From Candidatus Electrothrix aestuarii (GTDB taxonomy: Bacteria; Desulfobacterota; Desulfobulbia; Desulfobulbales; Desulfobulbaceae): a stretch of 64,000 nt of DNA. The notes below the pieces were generated by a model, which was given only the letters and a program-made list of their open reading frames with translations, did not search any database and was not told the origin of the DNA. This document shows, piece after piece, positions 24,877-33,225 of this stretch. The translations under genes were made by a program, and so were the position numbers. How positions within the stretch are numbered: position 1 is the stretch's first letter; each line of letters starts with the position of its first letter. The stretch covers positions 4,379,821-4,443,820 of the forward strand of contig CP159373.1 of the NCBI GenBank assembly GCA_032595685.2, given 5' to 3'.

Positions 24877-27800
24877 ATGTCCTATATCGCCGACCTCCAC
24901 ATCCACTCCCGTTACTCCCGTGCCACCAGCAAAGCCAGTAACCTGCATGGCCTTGCGGCCTGGGCCGCCATCAAGGGCATTGATGTTGTTGCCACTGGCG
25001 ACTTCACCCATCCGGGCTGGTTTGCCCATCTGGCCGACAACCTGGAACCAGCAGAGCCCGGCCTCTTCCGCCTTAAAGAGCAGCCTGATTATGCGGAACT
25101 GGCCCCGATCCTGCCGCCGGGTATGCAGCCGGACTGCTCACAGATTCGCTTTCTCCTCAGCGCGGAGATCAGCTCCATCTATAAGCGGGGCGGCAAGGTG
25201 CGCAAGATCCATAACCTGCTCTATGTCCCGGACCTGGACGCGGCCCGGCGGATCAACAGCAAGCTGGCCGGGATCGGCAACCTGGAGTCGGACGGACGGC
25301 CCATCCTTGGCCTGGACTCCAAAATCCTGCTGGAGATCCTGCTGGACCAGGCCCCGGAAGGCTTTCTGGTACCCGCCCATATCTGGACGCCCTGGTTTTC
25401 CCTGTTCGGGTCCAAGTCCGGCTTTGACAGCATTGAGGAATGCTTTGACGACCTGAGCAGCGAGATCTTTGCCCTGGAGACCGGCCTCTCCTCAGACCCG
25501 GAGATGAACCGCCATATCTCGGCCCTGGATCGCTTTTCCCTTATCTCCAACTCCGACTGCCACTCTCCTTCTAAGCTGGGTCGCGAGGTCAATATCTTTG
25601 CTGCTGAACTGAGCTTCCCCGCCCTGAAAGAGGCACTGCGCAATCCGGTTGATGCGGAGGGACAGCAACGTTTCCAGGCCACGGTGGAATTCTATCCGGA
25701 GGAGGGTAAGTACCATTGCGACGGCCACCGTAAATGCGGGGTCTGCCTGGAACCGGCCCAGACCGTGGAGGCCGAGGGTATCTGCCCGCAATGCGGCAGG
25801 CCCATGACCATCGGCGTACTCTACCGGGTCATGGAGCTGGCTGATCGGGACAAGCCGCAATGGCCCCAGGGTTCCCCGGCAGTGCATAGCCTGATCCCGC
25901 TGGCCGAGGTGCTGGGCGAGCTGTTCAGCTGCGGGCCAGCAACCAAGAAGGTGGGCACGGTCTACGGCAAGCTGATCACGACCTTTGGTTCTGAGTTCAC
26001 CATCCTGCTGGACACGCCCATAGGGGAGCTGAACACGGCCTCGCCCCTGCTGGGCACAGCAATCCAGCGAGTGCGGGAGAACAAGGTCATTCGCAAGCCC
26101 GGCTTTGATGGCGAGTTCGGGGTGATCCGGGTCTTTGCCGAGGACGAGCAGGAACAGTTGGCAGGTCAGCTCAACCTCTTTGGCATGACCCCGGCCAGGA
26201 CCCGAAGGAAGAAGAAGGCAAACAGGACAGTGATCAGCAGAAAGAAAAGCCTGGTCAGTCCCATGCAGGCCAAGAGGGCACTGAACCCGGAGCAGCAAGC
26301 TGCCGTGGACAGTGAGGCCCAGCGCATCATTGTTCAGGCCGGACCGGGCACGGGCAAGACCCACACCTTGGTGCAACGTGTTCTCCGCCTGCTGGAAGCC
26401 GGCCAGAGCGCTATCACCGTGATCACCTTTACCAATAAGGCCGCAGAAGAGCTGCGCCAGCGGCTTGCGGCTGTCAGGGAAGGGGCAGAGCAGGCCGTGC
26501 GAGTGGATACCTTTCACGGTTTCTGCCTCCATTGGTTGCGCCGCCATGATCCTGCCCTGCAACTGGCTGGCCCGGAGATGCGGGCCTGGGTCTTCCGCAG
26601 GCAGTATCCCCAGTTCAGCGAGCGGGAGCGCAGACAGCTCCGGCAGGAGGCGGGCCTCTTCCTGGCTGAACAGGCGGCCCTGCCGGAACCCGGCGCTTGC
26701 CCCCTGCCCTTGCAGGCCTATTTCCAGTATCTCCGCGAACACACCCTGCTGGACCTGGACGAGATTGTGCCTGCCTGTACTGCCCTGCTCCAGACTGATG
26801 CAGGCTTTGCTGAAGAGCTGCGCCAGGCCACGGCCCACCTGCTGGTGGATGAGTTCCAGGACCTTAATGCGGCCCAGTATGAGTTGGTGCGCCTGCTGGC
26901 CGAGACCGCCACCGTCTTTGCCATTGGCGACCCGGACCAGGCCATCTACGGCTTTCGTGGCTCCCGACCTGCCTGGTTCCACCGCTTTATCGCGGAGCAG
27001 GAACCCGAGTTCCACCAGCTGACAACCAACTACCGGAGTGGGGCCAATATCCTCCGGGCAGCAGTTGCCGTGATTGCAGGCAACCATGAAGAGGATACTG
27101 TAGGGGCGACCCCCTGTATTCGCCCTTGCCCACCGGACAGGCACAGGGGCCTGTCCCTACTACAACATATACTGACAACAGGCATCATCTTCCGCGCCCT
27201 TGCGCCCAGTGCCAGGGCAGAGGCCAGCTATATTGCCGGGCAGGTCCAGCAGCTCCTGGGAGGCACCTCCCACCGGGAGATCGACCGCCTCATTGATGGG
27301 CCGGGGACCGGGGGAAGCCTGGCCCTCTCGGACATAGCCGTCCTGTACCGCACCTCTGCCCAGGCCGGGGTCATTGCCCAGGCCCTAGCCGAACGCGGCA
27401 TTCCCTGTCAGGTGGTGGATATGCAGCCCTTCTACCTGCGCGGTGAGCTCAAGCCCATTGCCTACTGGTGCCTGTTGGCCGGGGGCCGGATTGATGCAGC
27501 AGAGCTGCTCTTCCTCCTTGGGCAGGAAAAGGGGATCGGGGCCAGGGGGCTGGCTGCTGCTGAGGCCGTACTCTCTGAGCACCCGGACAAGGAACCGCTG
27601 CCCGCCCTTGCTGATGCGGTCAATGCCGGCAATGCAGACCTGCCCAAGCCGGTGCAGCAGAGCATCAAGGCAATGGAAAAACTTGCTGCCCTGCTGGCCG
27701 AGCAGGAATCCGTTGCCAAGGCCGTGGACCTACTCTATGCGCAGTACCCGCTGGACTACGAGACAGCAGTATCGGCCTCTGAGCTGGACCAGGAAGCCGC

Positions 27801-28257
27801 AGAGCTGGTCCGCTTCTACCAGATGGCGGCCTCCTCTCCCTCGCTGGCAGCCTTTGCCCAACATCTGCGCAGGCACCAGGACAGCCTGATCTATGATGAC
27901 CGGGCTGAGGCCGTGCTGCTCACCACCTTACATGCGGCCAAGGGCCTGGAATTTCGGGCCGTGTTTCTGGTGGGCTGTGAGGAAGGGCTCCTCCCCCTGA
28001 CGCCCCGCACCGAACTGAGCCCAGAGGCGGAGCAGGAACATCTTGCCGAGGAACGCCGCCTCTTCTTTGTTGGCATGACCCGTGCTGCCGAGGTACTCTA
28101 TCTCACCGGGGCGAGTGAGCGACCAGGCTTTACCGGGCTTGAGCAACGCATCCCTTCCCGCTTCCTGAACGACATCCCACCAGACCTGCTCAGGAGCCCG
28201 CCCTCCCCTGGCAAAAAGAGGAAGAAGCGGGCAGGCAAGCAGTTGAGCCTGTTCTGA
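24877..28257 (+). CDS. EndoQ-like PHP nuclease fused to a UvrD/Rep-type helicase
   Basis: 1,126 residues. Residues 1-~430 match the EndoQ/TIGR00375 family: PHP motifs DLHIHSRYS (His8, His10), ATGDFTHPG and ISNSDCHSPSKLGRE, then a four-cysteine zinc finger (KCGVC ... CPQC, about 285-310). EndoQ nicks DNA 5' of deaminated bases. A basic linker leads to a superfamily 1A helicase from ~465: Walker A AGPGTGKTHT (489-), FTNKAAEELRQRL, DEFQDLNAAQY, GDPDQAIYGFRG, NYRSGANILRAA, TLHAAKGLEF, VGMTRAAE. A C-terminal KKRKKRAGKQLSLF motif is typical of these helicases. The logical role is repair of damaged DNA by nicking and unwinding. A palindromic repeat is inserted in frame at 27100-27160. Confidence 0.88.
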   Translation: MSYIADLHIHSRYSRATSKASNLHGLAAWAAIKGIDVVATGDFTHPGWFAHLADNLEPAEPGLFRLKEQPDYAELAPILPPGMQPDCSQIRFLLSAEISSIYKRGGKVRKIHNLLYVPDLDAARRINSKLAGIGNLESDGRPILGLDSKILLEILLDQAPEGFLVPAHIWTPWFSLFGSKSGFDSIEECFDDLSSEIFALETGLSSDPEMNRHISALDRFSLISNSDCHSPSKLGREVNIFAAELSFPALKEALRNPVDAEGQQRFQATVEFYPEEGKYHCDGHRKCGVCLEPAQTVEAEGICPQCGRPMTIGVLYRVMELADRDKPQWPQGSPAVHSLIPLAEVLGELFSCGPATKKVGTVYGKLITTFGSEFTILLDTPIGELNTASPLLGTAIQRVRENKVIRKPGFDGEFGVIRVFAEDEQEQLAGQLNLFGMTPARTRRKKKANRTVISRKKSLVSPMQAKRALNPEQQAAVDSEAQRIIVQAGPGTGKTHTLVQRVLRLLEAGQSAITVITFTNKAAEELRQRLAAVREGAEQAVRVDTFHGFCLHWLRRHDPALQLAGPEMRAWVFRRQYPQFSERERRQLRQEAGLFLAEQAALPEPGACPLPLQAYFQYLREHTLLDLDEIVPACTALLQTDAGFAEELRQATAHLLVDEFQDLNAAQYELVRLLAETATVFAIGDPDQAIYGFRGSRPAWFHRFIAEQEPEFHQLTTNYRSGANILRAAVAVIAGNHEEDTVGATPCIRPCPPDRHRGLSLLQHILTTGIIFRALAPSARAEASYIAGQVQQLLGGTSHREIDRLIDGPGTGGSLALSDIAVLYRTSAQAGVIAQALAERGIPCQVVDMQPFYLRGELKPIAYWCLLAGGRIDAAELLFLLGQEKGIGARGLAAAEAVLSEHPDKEPLPALADAVNAGNADLPKPVQQSIKAMEKLAALLAEQESVAKAVDLLYAQYPLDYETAVSASELDQEAAELVRFYQMAASSPSLAAFAQHLRRHQDSLIYDDRAEAVLLTTLHAAKGLEFRAVFLVGCEEGLLPLTPRTELSPEAEQEHLAEERRLFFVGMTRAAEVLYLTGASERPGFTGLEQRIPSRFLNDIPPDLLRSPPSPGKKRKKRAGKQLSLF
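27100..27160 (+). repeat. paired-hairpin palindromic element inside the helicase ORF
   Basis: 61 bp starting GTAGGGGCGA and ending CCTGTCCCTAC. Hairpin 1 is GGGGCGA/TCGCCC, hairpin 2 is GGACAGG/CCTGTCC, with a 9-bp spacer. It codes for about residues 742-762 of the helicase (PCIRPCPPDRHRG), a poorly conserved loop after the NYRS motif. The same architecture occurs between genes at 28788 and 32463. Confidence 0.8.
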
Positions 28258-28360
28258 AACTTTCCCTTGGGACACCCTACCCTGTTCTGTTATAATCCTG
28301 AGCCGTTAATGAGACAGCGCAGCAGACACATTCCCTTCAGAGCATAAGGAGCCCAACACC

Positions 28361-28783
28361 ATGCCTACACCCTTTACCCCTGGTCAGCTGGATAGCCTTT
28401 CCCTGGACATCGATATACAACTCAGAGAGCTACAAAGCAGCGACTTCCCTTACGGTGACTTCAAGTCTGATGAAGAACCCGAGGACCTCCCGGAGCGCGC
28501 CCCGGAACAATGGCAGGTCATTGCCAAAGTAAGTAAGGAGGACCCGCAGACCTTCTGGCAGCGCTTCAAGCAGGCAGCCTATAGCGACCTCTGCGAGGAG
28601 GGCGGTGTACTGAACAAGCAGTGGCTGACATACCGCGACCTGAGCAGCAGGGCCGTGCTGGAGTCCTTTGGGGCCATCCTCGCGGCAATGGGCTTTGCTG
28701 GCAATGCCCTGGAGATCCTTGCTGTTGCCCTAGCTGTGATCGTCATGCATCTTGGTTGCACCGCCATCTGTATGGAAGCATGA
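28361..28783 (+). CDS. small unknown protein with C-terminal membrane helix
   Basis: 140 residues, AAGGAG before the ATG. The first ~95 residues are soluble and acidic (DFKSDEEPEDLPERAPEQW), followed by a hydrophobic C-terminal segment (about 103-135, ILAAMGFAGNALEILAVALA). It lies 130 bp upstream of the CHAT-NTPase-TPR gene on the same strand, separated only by a palindromic element. It could therefore be a membrane partner or substrate of that protease, for example a pore released by cleavage. That is inference from position and topology only; I do not recognise the family. Confidence 0.6.
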   Translation: MPTPFTPGQLDSLSLDIDIQLRELQSSDFPYGDFKSDEEPEDLPERAPEQWQVIAKVSKEDPQTFWQRFKQAAYSDLCEEGGVLNKQWLTYRDLSSRAVLESFGAILAAMGFAGNALEILAVALAVIVMHLGCTAICMEA

Positions 28784-28787
28784 TCCC

Positions 28788-28862
28788 GTAGGGGCGGTAC
28801 CTATGTGTCCGCCCAATACCCCACCAGGATGTTCCAGGGCAGACACACAGGTCTGCCCCTAC
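28788..28862 (+). repeat. paired-hairpin palindromic element
   Basis: 75 bp, GTAGGGGCGG ... TCTGCCCCTAC. Hairpin 1 is GGGGCGG/CCGCCC, hairpin 2 is GGGCAGA/TCTGCCC, with a 22-bp spacer. Same family and orientation as the copy in the helicase gene. Confidence 0.8.
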
Positions 28863-28912
28863 CCCGCACTTACCATCACACTCACCATCACCCTGTCACC
28901 GGAGGAACCTCC

Positions 28913-31900
28913 ATGTCCATAGAACTGCAACTGACCTTCACCGATGCTACCCATGTCATGGTCTCCCTGCTCGGAGACAACCCGGACACCTCTCCGCCTG
29001 CTGAGTTCATCAATCCCCTGGAAGAAAAAGACCTGAACGAACTCCGCTGGTATCTGGAAGACTACGGGACCAGCTATGCGGCTGAACCGGATGATGTGCG
29101 GGCCGTTGCCGTGCAGGAGCAACTGCCTGTCTGGGGAACCGCCCTGTTCGAGGCCGCTCTGGATAACGAGCGCAAGGCGGCCAAGCTCTTTGACCGCTTC
29201 CTGGAGAGTGGCGAGGAAGGCCGCGTCCTCAGTATTGCTGCTGATGAGCCAGCCGTGCTCACTCTGCCCTGGGAGCTGCTCCACACGCCGGGTGGCTCCT
29301 TTCTTGTCAACGAGAACCCGCCTATCTCCATCCGGCGGGGCCTGCCCGGTGCAGGAGACGCCCGTACCCCGCAGCCCCGTGCGCCCAAGCCCAATCTGCA
29401 TCTCCTCTTTATCGTCAGCAGACCAGACGGAGCCAGCTTTATTGATCCCCGCCGCGATGCCGATGCCGTGCTCTCGGCCCTGGCAAAGCAGGAGCAGGCA
29501 CGGGTGGAGGTGGAGTTTCTCCGGCCCCCGACCCTGGATGCCCTGCGCAGGCGATTGCGCGATACCCGACTGCCCACTGTGGACATCATCCACTTTGACG
29601 GCCACGGGGTGTTTGGCAAAGACAGCGAGGCGGACCGGGGTGGCAAAGGCGATGATATCAAGGGCGATGGGGCGGCAACGGACAGACAGCAGGGCTGGCT
29701 CCTGTTTGAGGACAAGGAGGGCGGTAAAGACCGGGTTGCGGCGGAGAAGTTCGGGCAGCTGCTTCATCAGAACCATGCGGGCCTGGTGGTGCTTTCCGCC
29801 TGTCAGTCCGCAGCAATGGACAGCAAAGATCCCATGAGCGGGGTCGCGGCCCGGCTGGTCCATGCGGGCATCCCTGCGGTCATTGCCATGACCCACAGCG
29901 TGCTGGTCAGCACGGCGGAACAGCTCTTTGCCGAGTTCTACTCCAGCCTGTTCCAAGGCTGCACAGTGGCCCGCTCCCTGGACGAGGCCCGGCACGACCT
30001 CCTCTTTAACCCGGAGCGCGGCATCCGTCTGCGCGGGGCGGGTCTGGCCGAGGAGTTCAAGCTGGACCTGCACGACTGGTTCCTGCCTGCCCTGTATCAG
30101 AGCGGTCAGGATATGGCCCTGCTCAGTGCCGAGGTCAGCGAAAGCCCGGAAGCCCGCCCTGCCCTGCTCTCCAATCTGCCTGAGCCGCAGCCCTCCGGCT
30201 TTTTCGGGCGCAGCAGGGAGCTGTGGCAGATCGAACGGGCCTTTGCGGTGGAGGACTGCCGTCGTTTCTCCATCACCGGCTTTGGGGGACAAGGCAAGAC
30301 CGCCTTAGCCCTGGAAGCGGGCCGCTGGCTGCTCCGCACGCACCTGTTCGAGCGGGTCTGCATGATCAGCTATGCGGCCTATCAGGGCAGCGACCCGGTG
30401 AGTATGGCGATTGCTACCATGAGCGCGGTCTTTGAGGAGAGCCTGGTGGATGCGGATGCGGCCCGAGCATCGCTGGCACAGACCCCTACCCTGCTGATCC
30501 TGGATAACCTGGAGTCCCTGGCTGCTGACAACACCCTGGGCGAGCTGCTGGATGCGGCTCTGCCCTGGTCCGAGGCCGGGGCCAGTCGGGTGCTGCTCAC
30601 CTCCCGGCAACCGGATTGCAACCATCCCGGCTATCCCCTGGCAGGCGACTACAGGCACCAAACCCTTGCCCTCCAGGGTCTGCAACCGCACGATAGCGTG
30701 GACTGGTTTGACAGCCTGCGCCGTCTGCCGCCCAAGACCAGGCTCAAGCGACCCCGCCGCGATGTGCTGATCAACCTGTTCCGCAAGGTGGGCTTTCATC
30801 CCCTGTCCATCTCCCTGCTGGCGCAACAGCTCAAGGTACGCGGCCCGGCTGATGTGGGGGAACGACTGGAGGCCCTGCTGGAGGAGCAGCCCGTGAATCA
30901 GGCAGACCGCTCCCTGCTCGCCTCCCTGGAGCTGTCCATTGAGCAACTGCCCGCGCAATGCCGGGAATGGCTGCCCAGGTTGGGGGTGTTTCAGGGGGGA
31001 TGTCTGGAGGAGATGATAGAGCATGTGACCGGCCTCAAGGAAGCTGACTGGCAGGAACTGCGCAACCATCTGCTTATTGCCGGACTGATGCAGGCCGAGC
31101 GCGTGGCCGATAGTGATGTGACCTTCCTCCGCTTCCACCCTACCCTGGCCCCGGCCCTGTGGCAGCGGCTGGCTAAGGAGGAGCAGGACAAGCTGCTGCA
31201 AGGCTACTGGCAGGCGTATTACGGGCTTTCCAATGAGCTGTACAAGATGGATAGAACCAATCCCCATGCGGCCCGTGCCCTTGCCCGCTGCGAACTGCCC
31301 AACCTGCTTCGGGCTGTCCATGTTGCCTTGCAAGCAGGCGAGGCTGAAGAGGGCGTGGACTTTGCTGATAGCGTCAACAAGTTTCTCCGTAACTTCGGCC
31401 TGCGGCGGGACGCTGAGGAACTGACTGAGGAGGCAGGCAAGGCAGGCGGTACAGTGGGTTCGCAGGCATGGTTTCTTAGCCAAAGCAATAAGGGCGAGCA
31501 GCTTCGCCAGAACGGCCAGCCCAAAGCAGCAGCAGAGGTCTTTGCGGACATCCTGGCTGGACTGGAGAAGACGCCCAGCTATGAACGCTGCCTAACTCTC
31601 GGTATGCTGGGTCGCTGCCATAAAGACCAGGGACAGCCTGCTCAAGCGGAGCAGCTTTATAGACAGGAGCTGGAGGAACTGGCTCAGTTGGAGCAGGACG
31701 ACGGGGTACGGCGACAGACCGGCTCTACCTGGACGGATCTGGCTGATGTGCTGGTTGCCCAAGGCGAGTACAGCAAGGCCAAAGAAGCCTATCAGGCATC
31801 CTTGGATATAAAAGCCAAGATAGATGATGTGCGCGGTACTGCTGTAGTGATGGGCCAGCTCGGCACCTTGGCCAAGAATCAAGGCGAGCTGGCTGAAGCG

Positions 31901-32452
31901 GAGGAGCGGTACAAGGAAGCAATTGCTCTCTTTCAGAGTATCGGCGAACCAAAGCATGAGGCTATCTATACGCACCAGCTGGGCATGGTCTATCAGCAGG
32001 CAAAGCACTGGAAGGCAGCAGAGCAGGCATATCGGCAGGCCGCCCGACTGAAGGAGGAGCAGGGGATGCTGGGCGGCAGCGTGAGTGCTGGCAATAGCTG
32101 GCAGCAGCTCGCCCAAGTCTGCATGCTCACAGACCGTTTGGCAGAGGCCGAACAGTGGTACAACAAGGCATTGGCAGCCTTCAAAGCAGGGAAAGACTGG
32201 CCTCGTGTCGCTACAACCCTCAGCAATCTTGCCAGCCTTTTGGCTGATAACCCGGCCCGCCTGGACGAGGCCCGTGGCTATGCTGAGGAATCACTTGCCA
32301 TTAAGGAAACCCTTGACCCGGCAGCAGCGCAGATATGGAAGACCTACAATATCCTTGCCCGCATCGCTGACCAGCAGGGCGACAGCAGCCAGGCTGCTGA
32401 GTACCGCAGCAAGGCGGAGCGGGCCTTTGCGCCATACAGGGGCGGGGAATGA
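28913..32452 (+). CDS. CHAT protease - STAND-type NTPase - TPR protein
   Basis: 1,179 residues from ATG 28913, which has GGAGG seven bases upstream; an in-frame start at 28805 lies in a repeat and is rejected. The CHAT domain (about 115-400) keeps His231 in IHFDGHG and Cys297 in VVLSACQSA. It is followed by GFFGRSREL and the P-loop GFGGQGKT (456-463), a Walker B-like TLLILDNLES and an RVLLTSRQ sensor segment, so an NB-ARC/NACHT-like switch. The C-terminal ~370 residues are TPR repeats. This protease-switch-sensor order is that of bacterial STAND defence proteins: TPRs sense, the NTPase assembles, CHAT cuts. The target is unknown. It appears intact, unlike the module at 11.9-16.5 kb. Confidence 0.88.
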   Translation: MSIELQLTFTDATHVMVSLLGDNPDTSPPAEFINPLEEKDLNELRWYLEDYGTSYAAEPDDVRAVAVQEQLPVWGTALFEAALDNERKAAKLFDRFLESGEEGRVLSIAADEPAVLTLPWELLHTPGGSFLVNENPPISIRRGLPGAGDARTPQPRAPKPNLHLLFIVSRPDGASFIDPRRDADAVLSALAKQEQARVEVEFLRPPTLDALRRRLRDTRLPTVDIIHFDGHGVFGKDSEADRGGKGDDIKGDGAATDRQQGWLLFEDKEGGKDRVAAEKFGQLLHQNHAGLVVLSACQSAAMDSKDPMSGVAARLVHAGIPAVIAMTHSVLVSTAEQLFAEFYSSLFQGCTVARSLDEARHDLLFNPERGIRLRGAGLAEEFKLDLHDWFLPALYQSGQDMALLSAEVSESPEARPALLSNLPEPQPSGFFGRSRELWQIERAFAVEDCRRFSITGFGGQGKTALALEAGRWLLRTHLFERVCMISYAAYQGSDPVSMAIATMSAVFEESLVDADAARASLAQTPTLLILDNLESLAADNTLGELLDAALPWSEAGASRVLLTSRQPDCNHPGYPLAGDYRHQTLALQGLQPHDSVDWFDSLRRLPPKTRLKRPRRDVLINLFRKVGFHPLSISLLAQQLKVRGPADVGERLEALLEEQPVNQADRSLLASLELSIEQLPAQCREWLPRLGVFQGGCLEEMIEHVTGLKEADWQELRNHLLIAGLMQAERVADSDVTFLRFHPTLAPALWQRLAKEEQDKLLQGYWQAYYGLSNELYKMDRTNPHAARALARCELPNLLRAVHVALQAGEAEEGVDFADSVNKFLRNFGLRRDAEELTEEAGKAGGTVGSQAWFLSQSNKGEQLRQNGQPKAAAEVFADILAGLEKTPSYERCLTLGMLGRCHKDQGQPAQAEQLYRQELEELAQLEQDDGVRRQTGSTWTDLADVLVAQGEYSKAKEAYQASLDIKAKIDDVRGTAVVMGQLGTLAKNQGELAEAEERYKEAIALFQSIGEPKHEAIYTHQLGMVYQQAKHWKAAEQAYRQAARLKEEQGMLGGSVSAGNSWQQLAQVCMLTDRLAEAEQWYNKALAAFKAGKDWPRVATTLSNLASLLADNPARLDEARGYAEESLAIKETLDPAAAQIWKTYNILARIADQQGDSSQAAEYRSKAERAFAPYRGGE

Positions 32453-32462
32453 TGGGGGGTGG

Positions 32463-32535
32463 GTAGGGGCAGGTCCCTGTGCCTGCCCGTTACGGCAACC
32501 GGCACATCAGGGCGAACACGGGGATTCGCCCCTAC
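32463..32535 (-). repeat. paired-hairpin palindromic element, reverse orientation
   Basis: 73 bp. Read on the minus strand it starts GTAGGGGCGAA and ends CCTGCCCCTAC with hairpins GGGCGAA/TTCGCCC and GGGCAGG/CCTGCCC, the same plan as at 27100 and 28788. It begins 10 bp after the CHAT gene stop. Confidence 0.8.
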
Positions 32536-32554
32536 AACGGGTGGATGGGGTTGC

Positions 32555-32582
32555 GTAGGGGCGATTCGCGAATCACCCCTAC
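32555..32582. repeat. single-hairpin copy of the GTAGGGGCGA element
   Basis: 28 bp, GTAGGGGCGATTCG followed by CGAATCACCCCTAC: a near-perfect palindrome made only of the terminal arms of the larger element. Confidence 0.7.
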
Positions 32583-32603
32583 AGGCAGCGGATTCGCACC
32601 AGC

Positions 32604-32730
32604 GTCCCGGAGGGACAGCCCGGTAATAGCCCGGTGTTTCAACACCGGGCCGGGAGGCCGTTTACACCACACCCAGGGTTAAAACCCCGGGCTATGTTCG
32701 CAACGTCCCTACGGGACGGGTATTCCGATG
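32604..32730. repeat. second palindromic repeat family (AGCCCGG / GTCCC type)
   Basis: Composite of nested hairpins: GTCCCGGAGGGAC at the left, GCCCGGTGTT-TC-AACACCGGGC in the middle, then GGGTTAAAACCCCGGGC and GTCCCTACGGGAC at the right, so the outer GTCCC hairpins flank the AGCCCGG ones. This type of intergenic repeat is common in several phyla. It is distinct from the GTAGGGGCG family beside it. Confidence 0.65.
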
Positions 32731-32784
32731 AAAGACAGAGGCTGCCATCATCTGCGCCATTCTGCAGGGGATTGAGGAGAAGGC

Positions 32785-32809
32785 GTAGGGGCACGGCGCG
32801 CTGTGCCCG
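32785..32809. repeat. half copy of the GTAGGGGCG element
   Basis: GTAGGGGCAC with GTGCCC forms one hairpin. The second hairpin is missing. Confidence 0.5.
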
Positions 32810-32892
32810 TGCAGGCAAACACCCCACAGGAACCTATGCGTCAACCTCCTGGCCCCCTATGAACCCAGCTCACAGCAGAGTGAAACCATCCT

Positions 32893-33000
32893 TTCCACTA
32901 CAGTGCAAGCACCGGTTCCACTATAGTGGAAATACCAGTTACACTATAGTGCAAACTAAGATTCCACTATGGTGTAAATCCAGGCTCCACCATAGTGGAA
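32893..33000. repeat. five 16-bp palindromes phased at exactly 23 bp
   Basis: Copies start at 32893, 32916, 32939, 32962 and 32985. The best copy (32916) is TTCCACTATAGTGGAA; the others differ by one to three bases. Spacers are 7 bp and differ in sequence, while spacing is invariant. The array ends 225 bp upstream of the beta-helix gene, and CCACTATAGTGG recurs inside that gene near 34212. It could be an operator array or an expanding repeat. Confidence 0.8.
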
Positions 33001-33225
33001 CCAACAGCATCAGCCTGCCAGTTGTTGAATAACAACGAGGCCATCATGGTATGCCTTGCCCATTCATCAACAAACAACACAGCAGGCGCAAAAAACAGGC
33101 ACCTCCCTCCACATGACAATCTTTTCATCTTCCTCCCCCATGTCCTGTCATCTTCCTCTGTCAGAATCAAAGAGATGCTACAAAAAACCGGACCGAACCA
33201 TTAACAGCACCAGAAGGAGGCCCCC

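Noticed and set aside
25492-27144. 550-codon open frame antisense to the helicase fusion
   Set aside because: High GC keeps the antisense frame open. The sense frame carries all helicase and PHP motifs.
28805-28912. Upstream start for the CHAT-NTPase-TPR gene at 28805
   Set aside because: The extra 36 codons lie mainly in a palindromic repeat and have no ribosome site, while ATG 28913 has GGAGG.
28859-31483. Long antisense frames (477 and 392 codons) under the CHAT-NTPase-TPR gene
   Set aside because: Same GC effect. No ribosome sites or recognisable domains; the sense frame is certain.
32893-33000. CRISPR-like repeat-spacer array
   Set aside because: Repeats are 16-bp palindromes with only 7-bp spacers, too short for CRISPR, and no cas genes are present.
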